The translations under genes were made by a program, and so were the position numbers. The notes beneath the pieces are model-generated. The model made no database searches. It saw only the letters and a list, made by a program, of their open reading frames with translations, and had not been told where the DNA came from. A DNA stretch of 64,000 nucleotides from Hippea maritima DSM 10411 (GTDB lineage: Bacteria; Campylobacterota_A; Desulfurellia; Desulfurellales; Hippeaceae), in contig NC_015318.1 of NCBI RefSeq assembly GCF_000194135.1, forward strand, positions 262,501-326,500. The letters run 5' to 3'. Of this stretch, positions 36,278-45,309 are shown one piece after another; position 1 is the first letter of the stretch, and each line of letters begins with the position of its first letter.

Positions 36278-38637
36278 GGATTTCTTATAGGTGGCTGAAG
36301 GAATTTGTTGATATAGATGTAAGCCCAAGGGAGCTTGCAGATAGGCTGACAATGGCCGGACTTGAGGTTGATAGTATAGATAGAATAGAGACATTTGGCA
36401 GCGTTGTAGGAGAGATTGTTGATGTAAGCTATACAGAAAAGCTTGCACTGTGCAAAGTGGATGTTGGCATAAAAACAATAAATGTAGCCACTGCTGATAA
36501 AAGCGTTGAGGTTGGTGAGAAGTTTGGTGTGGTTTTAGCTGGCTCTAATGTGGGTGATAAAAGAATAGAAAGAAGGTCGTTTGGCGATTTTGTTTCTGAG
36601 GGTATGTTTCTATCCGCAGAAGAACTTGGCCTTGAGGAATCATCCAGCAAGCTTTTTAGATTGGATAGAACCTTTGAAAACGGTAAGAAACTCTCTGACC
36701 TGGATGAGTTTGATGATAGCATCATTGAGATAGAGCTTACACCAAATAGGGCTGATGCCTTGAGTATGTTGGGTGTTGCCAGGGATGTTGCAGCCATTTT
36801 TAAAAAACGGGTCAGGTTTCCTGATGCTGAATTTATCACAATTGATAAAGAAATAGATGAGTTTATAGATGTTAAGATAGAGGATTATAAAAACTGCCCC
36901 AGATATACCCTTGCTTTGGCCGATGTTGAGGTAAAACCTGCACCGTTTTTCATGAGGATGAGGCTTTTGAAGTGCGGGGTTAGATCCATAAACAATATAG
37001 TTGATATTACAAACTATGTTCTTTTAGGGCTCGGCCAGCCCATGCATGCCTTTGATTTTAGTAAATTGAACGGCAATATTGTTGTTAGGCCAGCTAATAA
37101 GGGTGAGGGTATATTGGCTTTGGATGGCAAGGAGTATGAGCTTAAAGATGATATGCTTGTTATAGCTGACCAAAAGGGGCCTGTAGCTATAGCTGGTGTT
37201 ATGGGTGGTGAACTTTCAAGTGTTTCTGATACTACCAAAACCATAGCCCTTGAGAGTGCATTCTTTAATCCAGTAAGTGTTAGACTTACAGCAAGAAGAT
37301 TGAAATTCCATACAGAATCCTCTCATAGGTTTGAAAGGGGGGTTGACCCTAATCTAGCTTTGGATGCGAGCAAGTATGCCCTTGATTTGCTCTCAAGATA
37401 TGCAAATGCAAAGGTATACAGGGGGTTCATAGATAGAAAAGAAGGAGAGTTTAAGAATAAAAGAATAAGCGTTAGCTTTGATGGTGTAAATAAACTTCTT
37501 GGCAGCAACTATTCATCAGATGAGATTGTAGATGTCTTGGTTGGTTTAAGCTTTGGTGTTGAGCAGACAAAAGAAGGCGTCGTTGAGGTTGATGTTCCTA
37601 CCTACAGGTTTGATATAGAGGGGCAGGCTGATATAGCCGAAGAGGTTGCCAGAATTAAGGGTTATAATTCAATAACTGATACCATGCCTGTGGTTAATGT
37701 ATACTTCAAACCTAAGGATAGGGTGGAGTTCTATGCCAATGAGTCTGTGAAAACATTGGCTGATATGGGTCTATTTGAGACAAAGAACTATTCCTTTGTG
37801 CATGATGAGAGGCTTAAGTTGTTTGATGGCAATGAGAATAGCTTTGTGTACCTCAAAAACCCATTAATAGATACCCAGAATGTTATGAGGACAAATCTGG
37901 CTGTTTCGCTTCTTGATGTGTTGGCGTTTAACATAAGCAAAGGTGCAAAAAGTGTTCCTGTTTTTGAGATAGGAAGGAGCTTCTTTAAGGATGGCGATTT
38001 CTGTAAGGAGTATATAAATGTTGGTTTTCTTCTGTGGGGATTGAGTCAATTCAGTATATATCAAAAGGGTAGAGTATTTGATTTCTATGATGCTAAGGCT
38101 GTTTGTGAGGCTGTAGCAGGGATCGTTGGTGTATCTTTTGACTATGAGAGGTCAAACAGGATGTTCCTGCATCCCGGCAGATCAGCAGAGCTTGTTGTGG
38201 ATGGTAAAAGCTTAGGATATGTGGGTGAGCTGCACCCTGATCTCTATACTGCTTATGAGTTGAAGTTCGACAAAAAGGTGCGTGTTTTGATTGGTGAGAT
38301 AAACCTAAGTAGGCTTGCTGAGATGAATGTGGGACATTTAATGTATGAGGGATTGCCAAAGCTGCCCACCGTTTGGAGGGATTTGGCTATAGTTGTTGAT
38401 AGGGCTATAAGGTGGTCTGATATAGAAAGAGAGGTTAAAAACATCGAGGGTGTATATAGGGTGGCTCTATTTGATATTTATGACAAGCTTGAGGATGAAA
38501 CCAAGGTAAGCTTGACTTTTAGGGTGGTTTTGAGAAATGATGAGAAGACATTTACCGAGGATGAAATAGAAAAGATAATGGGTAATGTTTATGCCAGATT
38601 AAAGGATAAATTCAATGCAAAGCTCAGGGGGGAATGA
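36274..38637 (+). CDS. pheT: Phenylalanyl-tRNA synthetase beta subunit
   Basis: 787 residues, full length: an N-terminal tRNA-binding/EMAP-like part, the B3/B4 editing domain (NIVDITNYVLLGLGQP), B5, the catalytic-like core, and the C-terminal anticodon domain (LPKLPTVWRDLAIVVD). Overlaps both pheS and ileS by 4 bases. Confidence 0.97.
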   Translation: MRISYRWLKEFVDIDVSPRELADRLTMAGLEVDSIDRIETFGSVVGEIVDVSYTEKLALCKVDVGIKTINVATADKSVEVGEKFGVVLAGSNVGDKRIERRSFGDFVSEGMFLSAEELGLEESSSKLFRLDRTFENGKKLSDLDEFDDSIIEIELTPNRADALSMLGVARDVAAIFKKRVRFPDAEFITIDKEIDEFIDVKIEDYKNCPRYTLALADVEVKPAPFFMRMRLLKCGVRSINNIVDITNYVLLGLGQPMHAFDFSKLNGNIVVRPANKGEGILALDGKEYELKDDMLVIADQKGPVAIAGVMGGELSSVSDTTKTIALESAFFNPVSVRLTARRLKFHTESSHRFERGVDPNLALDASKYALDLLSRYANAKVYRGFIDRKEGEFKNKRISVSFDGVNKLLGSNYSSDEIVDVLVGLSFGVEQTKEGVVEVDVPTYRFDIEGQADIAEEVARIKGYNSITDTMPVVNVYFKPKDRVEFYANESVKTLADMGLFETKNYSFVHDERLKLFDGNENSFVYLKNPLIDTQNVMRTNLAVSLLDVLAFNISKGAKSVPVFEIGRSFFKDGDFCKEYINVGFLLWGLSQFSIYQKGRVFDFYDAKAVCEAVAGIVGVSFDYERSNRMFLHPGRSAELVVDGKSLGYVGELHPDLYTAYELKFDKKVRVLIGEINLSRLAEMNVGHLMYEGLPKLPTVWRDLAIVVDRAIRWSDIEREVKNIEGVYRVALFDIYDKLEDETKVSLTFRVVLRNDEKTFTEDEIEKIMGNVYARLKDKFNAKLRGE

Positions 38638-41429
38638 TGGACTATAAAGATACGCTACTGTTGCCTAAAACAGATTTTCCTATGAAGGCCAATCTTATTC
38701 AAAAAGAGCCTGTTATGCTTAAAAAGTGGGATGAAATGGACATCTATCACAAGATTTTGGAGGATAGAAAATCCAGGCCGTCGTTTATTCTCCATGATGG
38801 ACCCCCTTATGCAAACGGACATATACACATGGGGCACGTTTTAAATAAGGTGCTTAAGGATATAGTTGTTAAGTCAAAGACGATGATGGGATATTACTCC
38901 CCTTATGTGCCAGGATGGGATTGCCACGGTTTACCAATTGAACACAATATAGAAAAGGAGATCGGCAAGAACAAGAAAAACTCTATGCCCAAGTCAGAAT
39001 TCAGGAGGATGTGCAGGGATTATGCCAAAAAGTATATAGACATTCAGAGGGAGGAGTTCAAGCGTTTAGGTGTATTTGGCGATTGGGATAATCCCTATCT
39101 GACGATGGATTTCAAATACGAGGCAGATACCCTCAGAGAGTTGGGTAAGTTCGTTGAAAAGGGGCTGGTTTATAAGGAGAAAAAACCGGTTTATTGGTGT
39201 TATTCCTGTAAAACCGCTTTGGCTTTGGCAGAGGTAGAATATCAGGACGATGAGAGTGAATCCATCTATGTTAGGTTTGGCTTTATAAGCGATTTGGGTA
39301 GTGAGGACAAAAGATTTTTGGGTAAGGCCGTAAGTGCAATCATCTGGACAACTACGCCATGGACTTTACCTGCCAACTTAGCCGTTGCGGTTAACCCAAA
39401 TTTTGATTATGCATTTGTTCAGATAACCCCAAGGCATGTATACTTGGTTGCTGCTGATTTAGTAAAGGGTTTGATGGAGAAGTTTGAGATAAAAGAATAT
39501 GAGATAATAAAGACCGTCAAGGGAGCAGAGCTTGAGGATTACATATTGGCCCATCCGTTTTACGATAGGGAGTCAAGGATTATACTTGGCGACCATGTTA
39601 CTTTGGATGCTGGAACAGGGCTAGTTCATACAGCACCAGGTCATGGTGATGAAGACTATGTTATAGGAAAGAAATATCATTTGCCTATATATTCACCCGT
39701 TGATGATGACGGTAGGTTTTTGCCTGAGGTTGAATATTTTGCCGGCATGCATGTGCTTGAAGCGAATCCCAAGATAATAGAGTTGCTTAAGCAGAAGGAG
39801 ATGTTGGTTAAACAGGAAAAGATAACACACTCCTATCCCCACTGTTGGAGATGTAAAAACCCTATAATCTTCCGTTCAACGGAACAGTGGTTTATCTCTA
39901 TAGACAACCCCAAGGGTGAGCTGAGAAAGAAGGCTTTAGAGGCTATAGATAAAACCAAATGGATTCCATCATGGGGTAGAAATAGGATATACTCTATGAT
40001 GGAAACCCGCCCCGATTGGTGTATATCACGACAGAGGGCTTGGGGTGTGCCTATAGCGCTGTTTAAATGCAAGAAGTGTGGTAGGGTTCAATACGATAAG
40101 TCTTTGATAGATAGGGTTGCAGATGAGATAGAAAAATACGGTGCTGATGTTTGGTTTGAGAAGGATGCTGACTATTTTCTGCCTGAGGGTTATACATGCC
40201 AATGTGGAAGCAGCGAGTTTGAGAAAGAGAACGATATATTAGATGTCTGGTTTGATTCAGGCGTTTCCCATGCTGCTGTTTTGGAAAGAAGAGAGGAATT
40301 AAGCTGGCCTGCAAGTATGTATCTTGAGGGAAGCGACCAGCATAGGGGTTGGTTTCACTCATCGTTGCTTGAGAGTGTTGGAACAAGGGATAGGGCTCCC
40401 TATGATGAGGTTTTAACGCACGGCTTTGTTGTTGACTCCAAGGGCAGGAAAATGAGTAAGTCTTTGGGTAATGTTATACAGCCTGAAAAAATTATAAAGA
40501 AATACGGGGCTGAGCTTTTGAGGCTTTGGGCCTCTGCAACCGATTATAGGGAGGATGTAAGGCTCTCGGATGAGATAATGAGGAGGCTGGTTGATAATTA
40601 CAGAAAGATTAGAAACACAATTAGATTTTTACTTGGAAACCTAAACGATTTCGATGAATCAAAGGCACTCAAATACGATGAGCTTGAAGAGATAGATAAA
40701 TGGGTATTGGCAGAGACTGAACATTTAAAGGAAAAGCTGCTAAAGGCCTATGAAGATTACGAGTATCATGTGATTTACAGGAATATGGCCAATTATTGCA
40801 TATTGGTTCTTTCCAATTTTTATTTAGACGTACTGAAGGATAGGCTTTACTGTGAAGCTAAGGATTCAAAGAAGAGGCTGTCTGCCCAAACGGCTATGGA
40901 CGAGATATTGAAGGTTATTGTTTTCTATATGGCTCCGATACTCTCCTTTACCGCAGAGGAGGCATACTCCTATATGAACGGTGCAAAACCGTCTGTTCAT
41001 ATGGAGGAATTTGTAAAGCCAAACGATGCCTATAGAAATGAGGCTCTTATAGAGAAGTGGAGTAATTTGAGAAAGTTAAAGGCAGCAACAGATAAAGCTT
41101 TGGAGCTTGCAAGGAGTGAAAAGCTTATAGGTAATTCCTTAGAAGCTAAGGTTGTTGTTGACATAAAATCGGACAAAATGAGAGAGGTTATAGAGGGTTT
41201 CTCTAAGGATGATCTGGCCGATATTTGCATAGTTTCGCAGTTTGACTTTGGTAGCCTTGACGAATATCTAAAGAAGTATTATGATGATGAGGCTGGTATT
41301 GATGTATATGTTGTAAAAGCCGAAGGTGAGAAGTGTGATAGATGTTGGAAGTATAGCCCTACGGTTGGAGATAATCCTGCGGGTGAGAAAGTATGTGCAA
41401 GGTGTTACGGGGTTGTTAGACGGGGTTAG
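38634..41429 (+). CDS. ileS: Isoleucyl-tRNA synthetase
   Basis: 931 residues, class I. HIGH motif as GHIHMGH, editing domain with TTPWTLPANLA, KMSKS in GRKMSKSLGN, and a C-terminal zinc finger CDRCWKY...CARCYG. ATG-ATG start; the first overlaps the pheT stop. The Cys-type zinc finger is that of the bacterial, mupirocin-sensitive class. Confidence 0.97.
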   Translation: MMDYKDTLLLPKTDFPMKANLIQKEPVMLKKWDEMDIYHKILEDRKSRPSFILHDGPPYANGHIHMGHVLNKVLKDIVVKSKTMMGYYSPYVPGWDCHGLPIEHNIEKEIGKNKKNSMPKSEFRRMCRDYAKKYIDIQREEFKRLGVFGDWDNPYLTMDFKYEADTLRELGKFVEKGLVYKEKKPVYWCYSCKTALALAEVEYQDDESESIYVRFGFISDLGSEDKRFLGKAVSAIIWTTTPWTLPANLAVAVNPNFDYAFVQITPRHVYLVAADLVKGLMEKFEIKEYEIIKTVKGAELEDYILAHPFYDRESRIILGDHVTLDAGTGLVHTAPGHGDEDYVIGKKYHLPIYSPVDDDGRFLPEVEYFAGMHVLEANPKIIELLKQKEMLVKQEKITHSYPHCWRCKNPIIFRSTEQWFISIDNPKGELRKKALEAIDKTKWIPSWGRNRIYSMMETRPDWCISRQRAWGVPIALFKCKKCGRVQYDKSLIDRVADEIEKYGADVWFEKDADYFLPEGYTCQCGSSEFEKENDILDVWFDSGVSHAAVLERREELSWPASMYLEGSDQHRGWFHSSLLESVGTRDRAPYDEVLTHGFVVDSKGRKMSKSLGNVIQPEKIIKKYGAELLRLWASATDYREDVRLSDEIMRRLVDNYRKIRNTIRFLLGNLNDFDESKALKYDELEEIDKWVLAETEHLKEKLLKAYEDYEYHVIYRNMANYCILVLSNFYLDVLKDRLYCEAKDSKKRLSAQTAMDEILKVIVFYMAPILSFTAEEAYSYMNGAKPSVHMEEFVKPNDAYRNEALIEKWSNLRKLKAATDKALELARSEKLIGNSLEAKVVVDIKSDKMREVIEGFSKDDLADICIVSQFDFGSLDEYLKKYYDDEAGIDVYVVKAEGEKCDRCWKYSPTVGDNPAGEKVCARCYGVVRRG

Positions 41430-41432
41430 GTT

Positions 41433-42044
41433 ATGAACCTTAGCTTGAAAGAAGGCGAGTTTTTGGTTAGGCTTGCGCGTGAGGCCATAGAATATTTTTT
41501 CAAGAATAAGGAAATTATGCCACTACCAGAGGAGTATCCCGAAATTTTCAACCAAAAAAGGGGTGTTTTTGTTACGCTCAATAGTTATCCTAATCAGCAG
41601 TTGCGCGGGTGTATAGGATATCCGCTTGCCTATGAACCTCTAATAAAGGGTGTAATTTCATCTGCCCTTAGTGCTGCTTTTGCTGATCCAAGATTTGAGC
41701 CGTTGAATACGGTTGAGCTGGATAAAGTTACCGTTGAGGTTACAGTGCTTTCGCCCATGATTCAGTTGGATGCTTCAAGGCCTTATACTGAACAAATAAA
41801 AGTTGGCAGAGATGGGCTTTATGTTGTATGCGGAGCTTCAAGCGGCCTTTTGTTGCCTCAAGTTCCAGTTGAGTGGGGATGGGATGAGGAGGCATTCTTG
41901 GCCAATGTCTGTCACAAAGCGGGTTTGCCTTATACATGCTATAAAGATTCATCTTGCACATTTTATCGTTTTACTGGTCAGATATTCGAAGAGGAGACCC
42001 CAAACGGAAGGGTAATTGAGAAAAAAATTGAGGAGGTTTTGTAA
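41433..42044 (+). CDS. AMMECR1 domain protein (AmmeMemoRadiSam protein A)
   Basis: 203 residues covering one AMMECR1 domain; the signature LRGCIGYP is at about 52-59, and SALSAAFADPRF and VEVTVLSP follow. In many bacteria it is fused or linked to a Memo-like dioxygenase (protein B) and a radical SAM enzyme; neither is next to it here. The biochemical role is not established. Coupled to the next gene (stop/start overlap of one base). Confidence 0.88.
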   Translation: MNLSLKEGEFLVRLAREAIEYFFKNKEIMPLPEEYPEIFNQKRGVFVTLNSYPNQQLRGCIGYPLAYEPLIKGVISSALSAAFADPRFEPLNTVELDKVTVEVTVLSPMIQLDASRPYTEQIKVGRDGLYVVCGASSGLLLPQVPVEWGWDEEAFLANVCHKAGLPYTCYKDSSCTFYRFTGQIFEEETPNGRVIEKKIEEVL

Positions 42045-42601
42045 TGGAAAACATTCTTAAGGTTTACAAAGAAAAGTTGGCTAATGAAATAGCTAAAAAA
42101 AAGGCCGAAGTAAAAACTGCTATTGATATCAATGCAGCACTGGATAAGGTTAGAGATGAGCTTTCAAATAGCGGAAGAAATCTTCTTTCTATGTTGTTTA
42201 CGGAACTTAAAGGTTATATTGAAAAGAATAAACCTGAGTTTATCCAGAATAATAAAGACAAGTGGGAAAATATGCTTGAGAGGGCTAAGGCTTTGACTGA
42301 GTATGGTCTCTATGTGGCACCTGTGGATCTTTTAAAGGATAAAGAGAATTTAGCGCCTGTTTATGTTGGTGTAGGTGCTTTTGCTGCTACAACATTGACA
42401 AGTAAACTTTTGACAAAAAAATTTAGACCCATAACAGCTGCCTTAGCATCTGTAATAGGTGGTGCAGCTTATTATATTTTGTATGGCAAAGACGAAAGCA
42501 AAGAAAGAGAGTTGCTTTCTCAGTACATAGATGATGCCAACGATTGGATAAAGACAGCATTGGATAACATGTACAAGATTTTCAAGGATGCACTTGCATA
42601 A
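42044..42601 (+). CDS. Unknown protein with hairpin membrane segment
   Basis: 185 residues. Helical, charged N-terminal part (about 1-105), then two hydrophobic stretches (about 106-120 and 130-147, the latter rich in Ala and Gly: AALASVIGGAAYYIL), then a charged helical tail. No family recognised. The ATG overlaps the AMMECR1 stop and the 3' end overlaps the following lipoprotein gene by 14 bases, so it belongs to a coupled set. Confidence 0.7.
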   Translation: MENILKVYKEKLANEIAKKKAEVKTAIDINAALDKVRDELSNSGRNLLSMLFTELKGYIEKNKPEFIQNNKDKWENMLERAKALTEYGLYVAPVDLLKDKENLAPVYVGVGAFAATTLTSKLLTKKFRPITAALASVIGGAAYYILYGKDESKERELLSQYIDDANDWIKTALDNMYKIFKDALA

Positions 42602-43034
42602 GCTAATAATCGTTCTGTTGATCTTTTTAATCGCGGGGTGTGAGGGGCAGAATGTCAAATATCCTGCCCCTTCTGCATCTTATCAAACTCCACAAAAGGC
42701 TTATGTTAAGCCCAAAATAAAAGACAGGCCTCATAAACTTAAAAAGGTAAAAAATTATGGTATATGTTATGCTGTTAAAGATATATCAATTGGAAGGTTG
42801 AATAGGGCTGAGATTAGATTAAAGTCTCTTGAAAACTCGAATCTTACAAACAAGGAATATGCTCAGGTCTATTCTCTTTTGTCTTTAGTCCGTTTCAGGA
42901 AGCATTTGGGTTATAAAGACTATGCCGAAATAGCATATGCTTACAATGAAAAGAATAAGCTTGCAAGATATATGCTAAAAAGAAAACCTTTGTTTGAGAT
43001 GGCCCTAAAGATTGCAAAGGATTGGTGCAGATGA
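42588..43034 (+). CDS. Small lipoprotein, unknown
   Basis: 148 residues. Signal with lipobox LIAGC (Cys at about 18), a proline/lysine-rich spacer (about 25-55), then a helical domain that looks like a TPR pair (RLNRAEIRLKSLENSNLTN; EYAQVYSLLSLVRFRK). Probably anchors in the outer membrane; function unknown. The start is inside the previous gene. Confidence 0.7.
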   Translation: MHLHKLIIVLLIFLIAGCEGQNVKYPAPSASYQTPQKAYVKPKIKDRPHKLKKVKNYGICYAVKDISIGRLNRAEIRLKSLENSNLTNKEYAQVYSLLSLVRFRKHLGYKDYAEIAYAYNEKNKLARYMLKRKPLFEMALKIAKDWCR

Positions 43035-43330
43035 TAACTAAAGACGTCATTCTTGATAAATTAAAAGAGATATATGAGCCGTGTGCTCCTATAATTGATA
43101 TTGTCAGAATGGGTATGATCGAAGATATTGAGATAGAGGATAATAACGTTAAGGTTTTTTTGATTTTAACAACGCCCAACTGCCCTGCGAAATTTAAAAT
43201 GATAAAGACTGTAGAAGGTAAATTGAGAGAAATGGACGGTATAGGTAATGTTGAGGTTATTGTGTTGGACAAAAAGTGGAGCCCAGATAAGCTAAGCGAG
43301 GAAGATAAGAGGCGCTTAGGCTTTATTTAA
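43031..43330 (+). CDS. DUF59/MIP18 family iron-sulfur assembly-type protein
   Basis: 99 residues from the ATG at 43031 (overlaps the lipoprotein stop as ATGA). The MIP18/DUF59 pattern is kept: a helix, then VRMGMIEDIEI, and LTTPNCPAKFKM with the conserved Cys. Family members (SufT, PaaD) assist iron-sulfur cluster loading. Its last 15 bases overlap the convergent Gate-domain gene. Confidence 0.8.
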   Translation: MITKDVILDKLKEIYEPCAPIIDIVRMGMIEDIEIEDNNVKVFLILTTPNCPAKFKMIKTVEGKLREMDGIGNVEVIVLDKKWSPDKLSEEDKRRLGFI

Positions 43331-43768
43331 TCTATCCTTGAAGTATAGATAAAATAAATATGTCATAGTTGTTGCTATGATAAGTCGTGTTATTAGTATG
43401 TAAAATCCGTTGCCGCCGATAACCACAAAGACGAGCGTATCTTCTATAACGGCATGGCACATGGATAGATAAACTGCACTTAAAAGTATATCTATCTTTG
43501 TTAGTTTTCCCTTATCACTCTGGGAAAGCAATATACCGGAGCCATAGGTAATTCCCAAAAATATACCAGTTAACATTGATATGCTTGCTTGCTTTGAGAA
43601 CCCTAGAGGTTTTAGAAGTATATAGAGTGCATCAAGTATTTTGTTGAATATCTTGCTGTTTTCTAAAAATTCATAAGCTACCATAAGCGGAACTATTATA
43701 AGTATAAGTTTTACTGATAATTTGATACTACCGATAACGGCATGGCTTATAACATCAACCATATACAA
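43316..43768 (-). CDS. Nucleoside-recognition (Gate) domain membrane protein, SpmB-like
   Basis: 150 residues, about four membrane helices, with ILLKPLGFSKQASISMLTG and GITYGSGILLSQS typical of the Gate domain found in nucleoside transporters, FeoB and SpmA/SpmB. It pairs with the next gene (14-base overlap), reproducing the SpmA/SpmB two-gene arrangement in a non-sporulating-type genome. Substrate unknown. Confidence 0.8.
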   Translation of the reverse strand: MYMVDVISHAVIGSIKLSVKLILIIVPLMVAYEFLENSKIFNKILDALYILLKPLGFSKQASISMLTGIFLGITYGSGILLSQSDKGKLTKIDILLSAVYLSMCHAVIEDTLVFVVIGGNGFYILITRLIIATTMTYLFYLYFKDRLNKA

Positions 43769-44189
43769 CCCTGAAAAAGGTGTTTAAAACAAGACCTGCT
43801 ATTATTGAAACTATAACCCTGAGCGTTATTGTGAAAACAGCGTTTGTCCCTGTTTTGTGTAGTACTGCTCCCTCAATGACAAGATTATGGGATATTCCTG
43901 TCATAAGCCCTACTATTGTAACCTGTTGCCATGTTGGGTGCAAAGGTACAAGGGCTGCAATGGCTGCGTATAGGTTGACAAGATAGCCGCTTATTATGGC
44001 TACAGCCATTTTACCTGTTAGCCCTAATGGCTTCATTAAAGGTGCAAATGCTTTGCCCAATATGTTTGCTACTGGCGTATGGCTTAAAATATCCGTTGCT
44101 ATGTAGAATGGGATTATTACTTTTATAAGCTTTAATGATACATTTAGTCCGTTTTTTATGCCGTTTTTTAAGTTATTCTGAATTGACAT
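43755..44189 (-). CDS. Nucleoside-recognition (Gate) domain membrane protein, SpmA-like
   Basis: 144 residues, about four helices; FAPLMKPLGLTGKMAVA and GISHNLVIEGAVL fit the same family. Its start lies within the end of the mechanosensitive channel gene (17-base overlap), so the three are likely one operon. Confidence 0.8.
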   Translation of the reverse strand: MSIQNNLKNGIKNGLNVSLKLIKVIIPFYIATDILSHTPVANILGKAFAPLMKPLGLTGKMAVAIISGYLVNLYAAIAALVPLHPTWQQVTIVGLMTGISHNLVIEGAVLHKTGTNAVFTITLRVIVSIIAGLVLNTFFRVVYG

Positions 44190-45267
44190 TTTTTTCTATA
44201 TAAACAGACATAGATGGAAATGCAAATTCTATGCCCAAATCCTCCATTATTTCCATTATTTTTAGGTTTACATCTTCCCTTATAGATAGATAATCACCCC
44301 AGATAGCCGTTGTGGTGAAGCAGTAAATGAAAATATTTAACGAGCTATCAGCAAACTCAGTGAAATAAACCATGAGCGTAGCCTCTTTTGATATGTAGGG
44401 GTGATTTTCTAACATCTCCCTAATTTGATTTACAGCTTCTTTTACCTTTTCTTTTGGAGTTGAATATGTTATGCCAATCTTGTATGAGATACGCCTGATA
44501 TTTCTGCGTGAGAAGTTTTCTATAGCTGTATTGGCTATAACTGAGTTTGGAAGTGATATCAACGATTTTTCAAATGTTCTAATACGGGTGCTTCTGAAAC
44601 CTATATCCTCTATGATGCCCTCAACATCACCCACTTTCACCCAATCTCCGATCTTAAAAGGCCTATCAAGGATTATTGTTAACCCTCCGAACATGTTGGC
44701 CAGTGTGTCCTTAGCAGCCAAAGCTACGGCCAAGCCTCCTATACCTAATCCTGTGATGATTGCCCCAATGTTATATCCCCATTCTTGTACTATTAGTATA
44801 AATGCCACAACTATGACAGATACCTTTATAAATCTATTAAAGAAAGGAACAAAGCTTAAGCCGATCTCGTAATTTTTTTTCCTAAAAAAGCTCTCCATAC
44901 TTTTTGACAGTATATTCTCAGCTCTATAAACTGCCCAGGAGATGAATAATATGACAAATGAGATGAGTATTTTTGTTGCGATAAGGTTGTAGTATACTCC
45001 AAGGTTTAGAATAAGAAAGGCTATATAGAAACAGAAAACAGTTAAAAGGGATAAGGTAGGTGATTCGATTATTGTTATAATTTCATCGTCTATATTTGTT
45101 TTCGTCCTTTTTGCTATGCGTTTTAGGCTTGAAAAGAGTATTTTCGCCGCTATTTTCTTAAACAATAGTAGTATAAATAAAACAAATAAAGCAGCAAGGA
45201 GATTTTTTAATTGAATGCTCATGAATGTTTTGTTTAAAAGGTCATTAAACTTTTCCCATCCATTCAT
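44173..45267 (-). CDS. MscS family mechanosensitive channel
   Basis: 364 residues. Three to four N-terminal membrane helices, then the pore helix (GLGIGGLAVALAAKDTLANMFGG, abbreviated here as Gly/Ala-rich) followed by the MscS beta domain (DRPFKIGDWVKVGDVEG, IEDIGFRSTRIR) and the C-terminal alpha/beta domain. It releases solutes on hypo-osmotic shock. Confidence 0.93.
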   Translation of the reverse strand: MNGWEKFNDLLNKTFMSIQLKNLLAALFVLFILLLFKKIAAKILFSSLKRIAKRTKTNIDDEIITIIESPTLSLLTVFCFYIAFLILNLGVYYNLIATKILISFVILFISWAVYRAENILSKSMESFFRKKNYEIGLSFVPFFNRFIKVSVIVVAFILIVQEWGYNIGAIITGLGIGGLAVALAAKDTLANMFGGLTIILDRPFKIGDWVKVGDVEGIIEDIGFRSTRIRTFEKSLISLPNSVIANTAIENFSRRNIRRISYKIGITYSTPKEKVKEAVNQIREMLENHPYISKEATLMVYFTEFADSSLNIFIYCFTTTAIWGDYLSIREDVNLKIMEIMEDLGIEFAFPSMSVYIEKNVNSE

Positions 45268-45274
45268 ATCCAGC

Positions 45275-45303
45275 TTTTTATTATTATTTTAACGATTAGT
45301 CAA
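45275..45303 (-). promoter_or_regulatory. Possible promoter of the MscS gene
   Basis: On the minus strand TTGACT (45303-45298), 17 bases, TAAAAA (45280-45275). It sits in the 42-base gap after flgL. No hairpin terminator for flgL is visible. Confidence 0.4.
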
Positions 45304-45309
45304 GCTTTG

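Noticed and set aside
43780-44872. Plus-strand open frames opposite the Gate-domain and MscS genes
   Set aside because: Shadows of well-supported minus-strand membrane protein genes; no ribosome sites or recognisable families.
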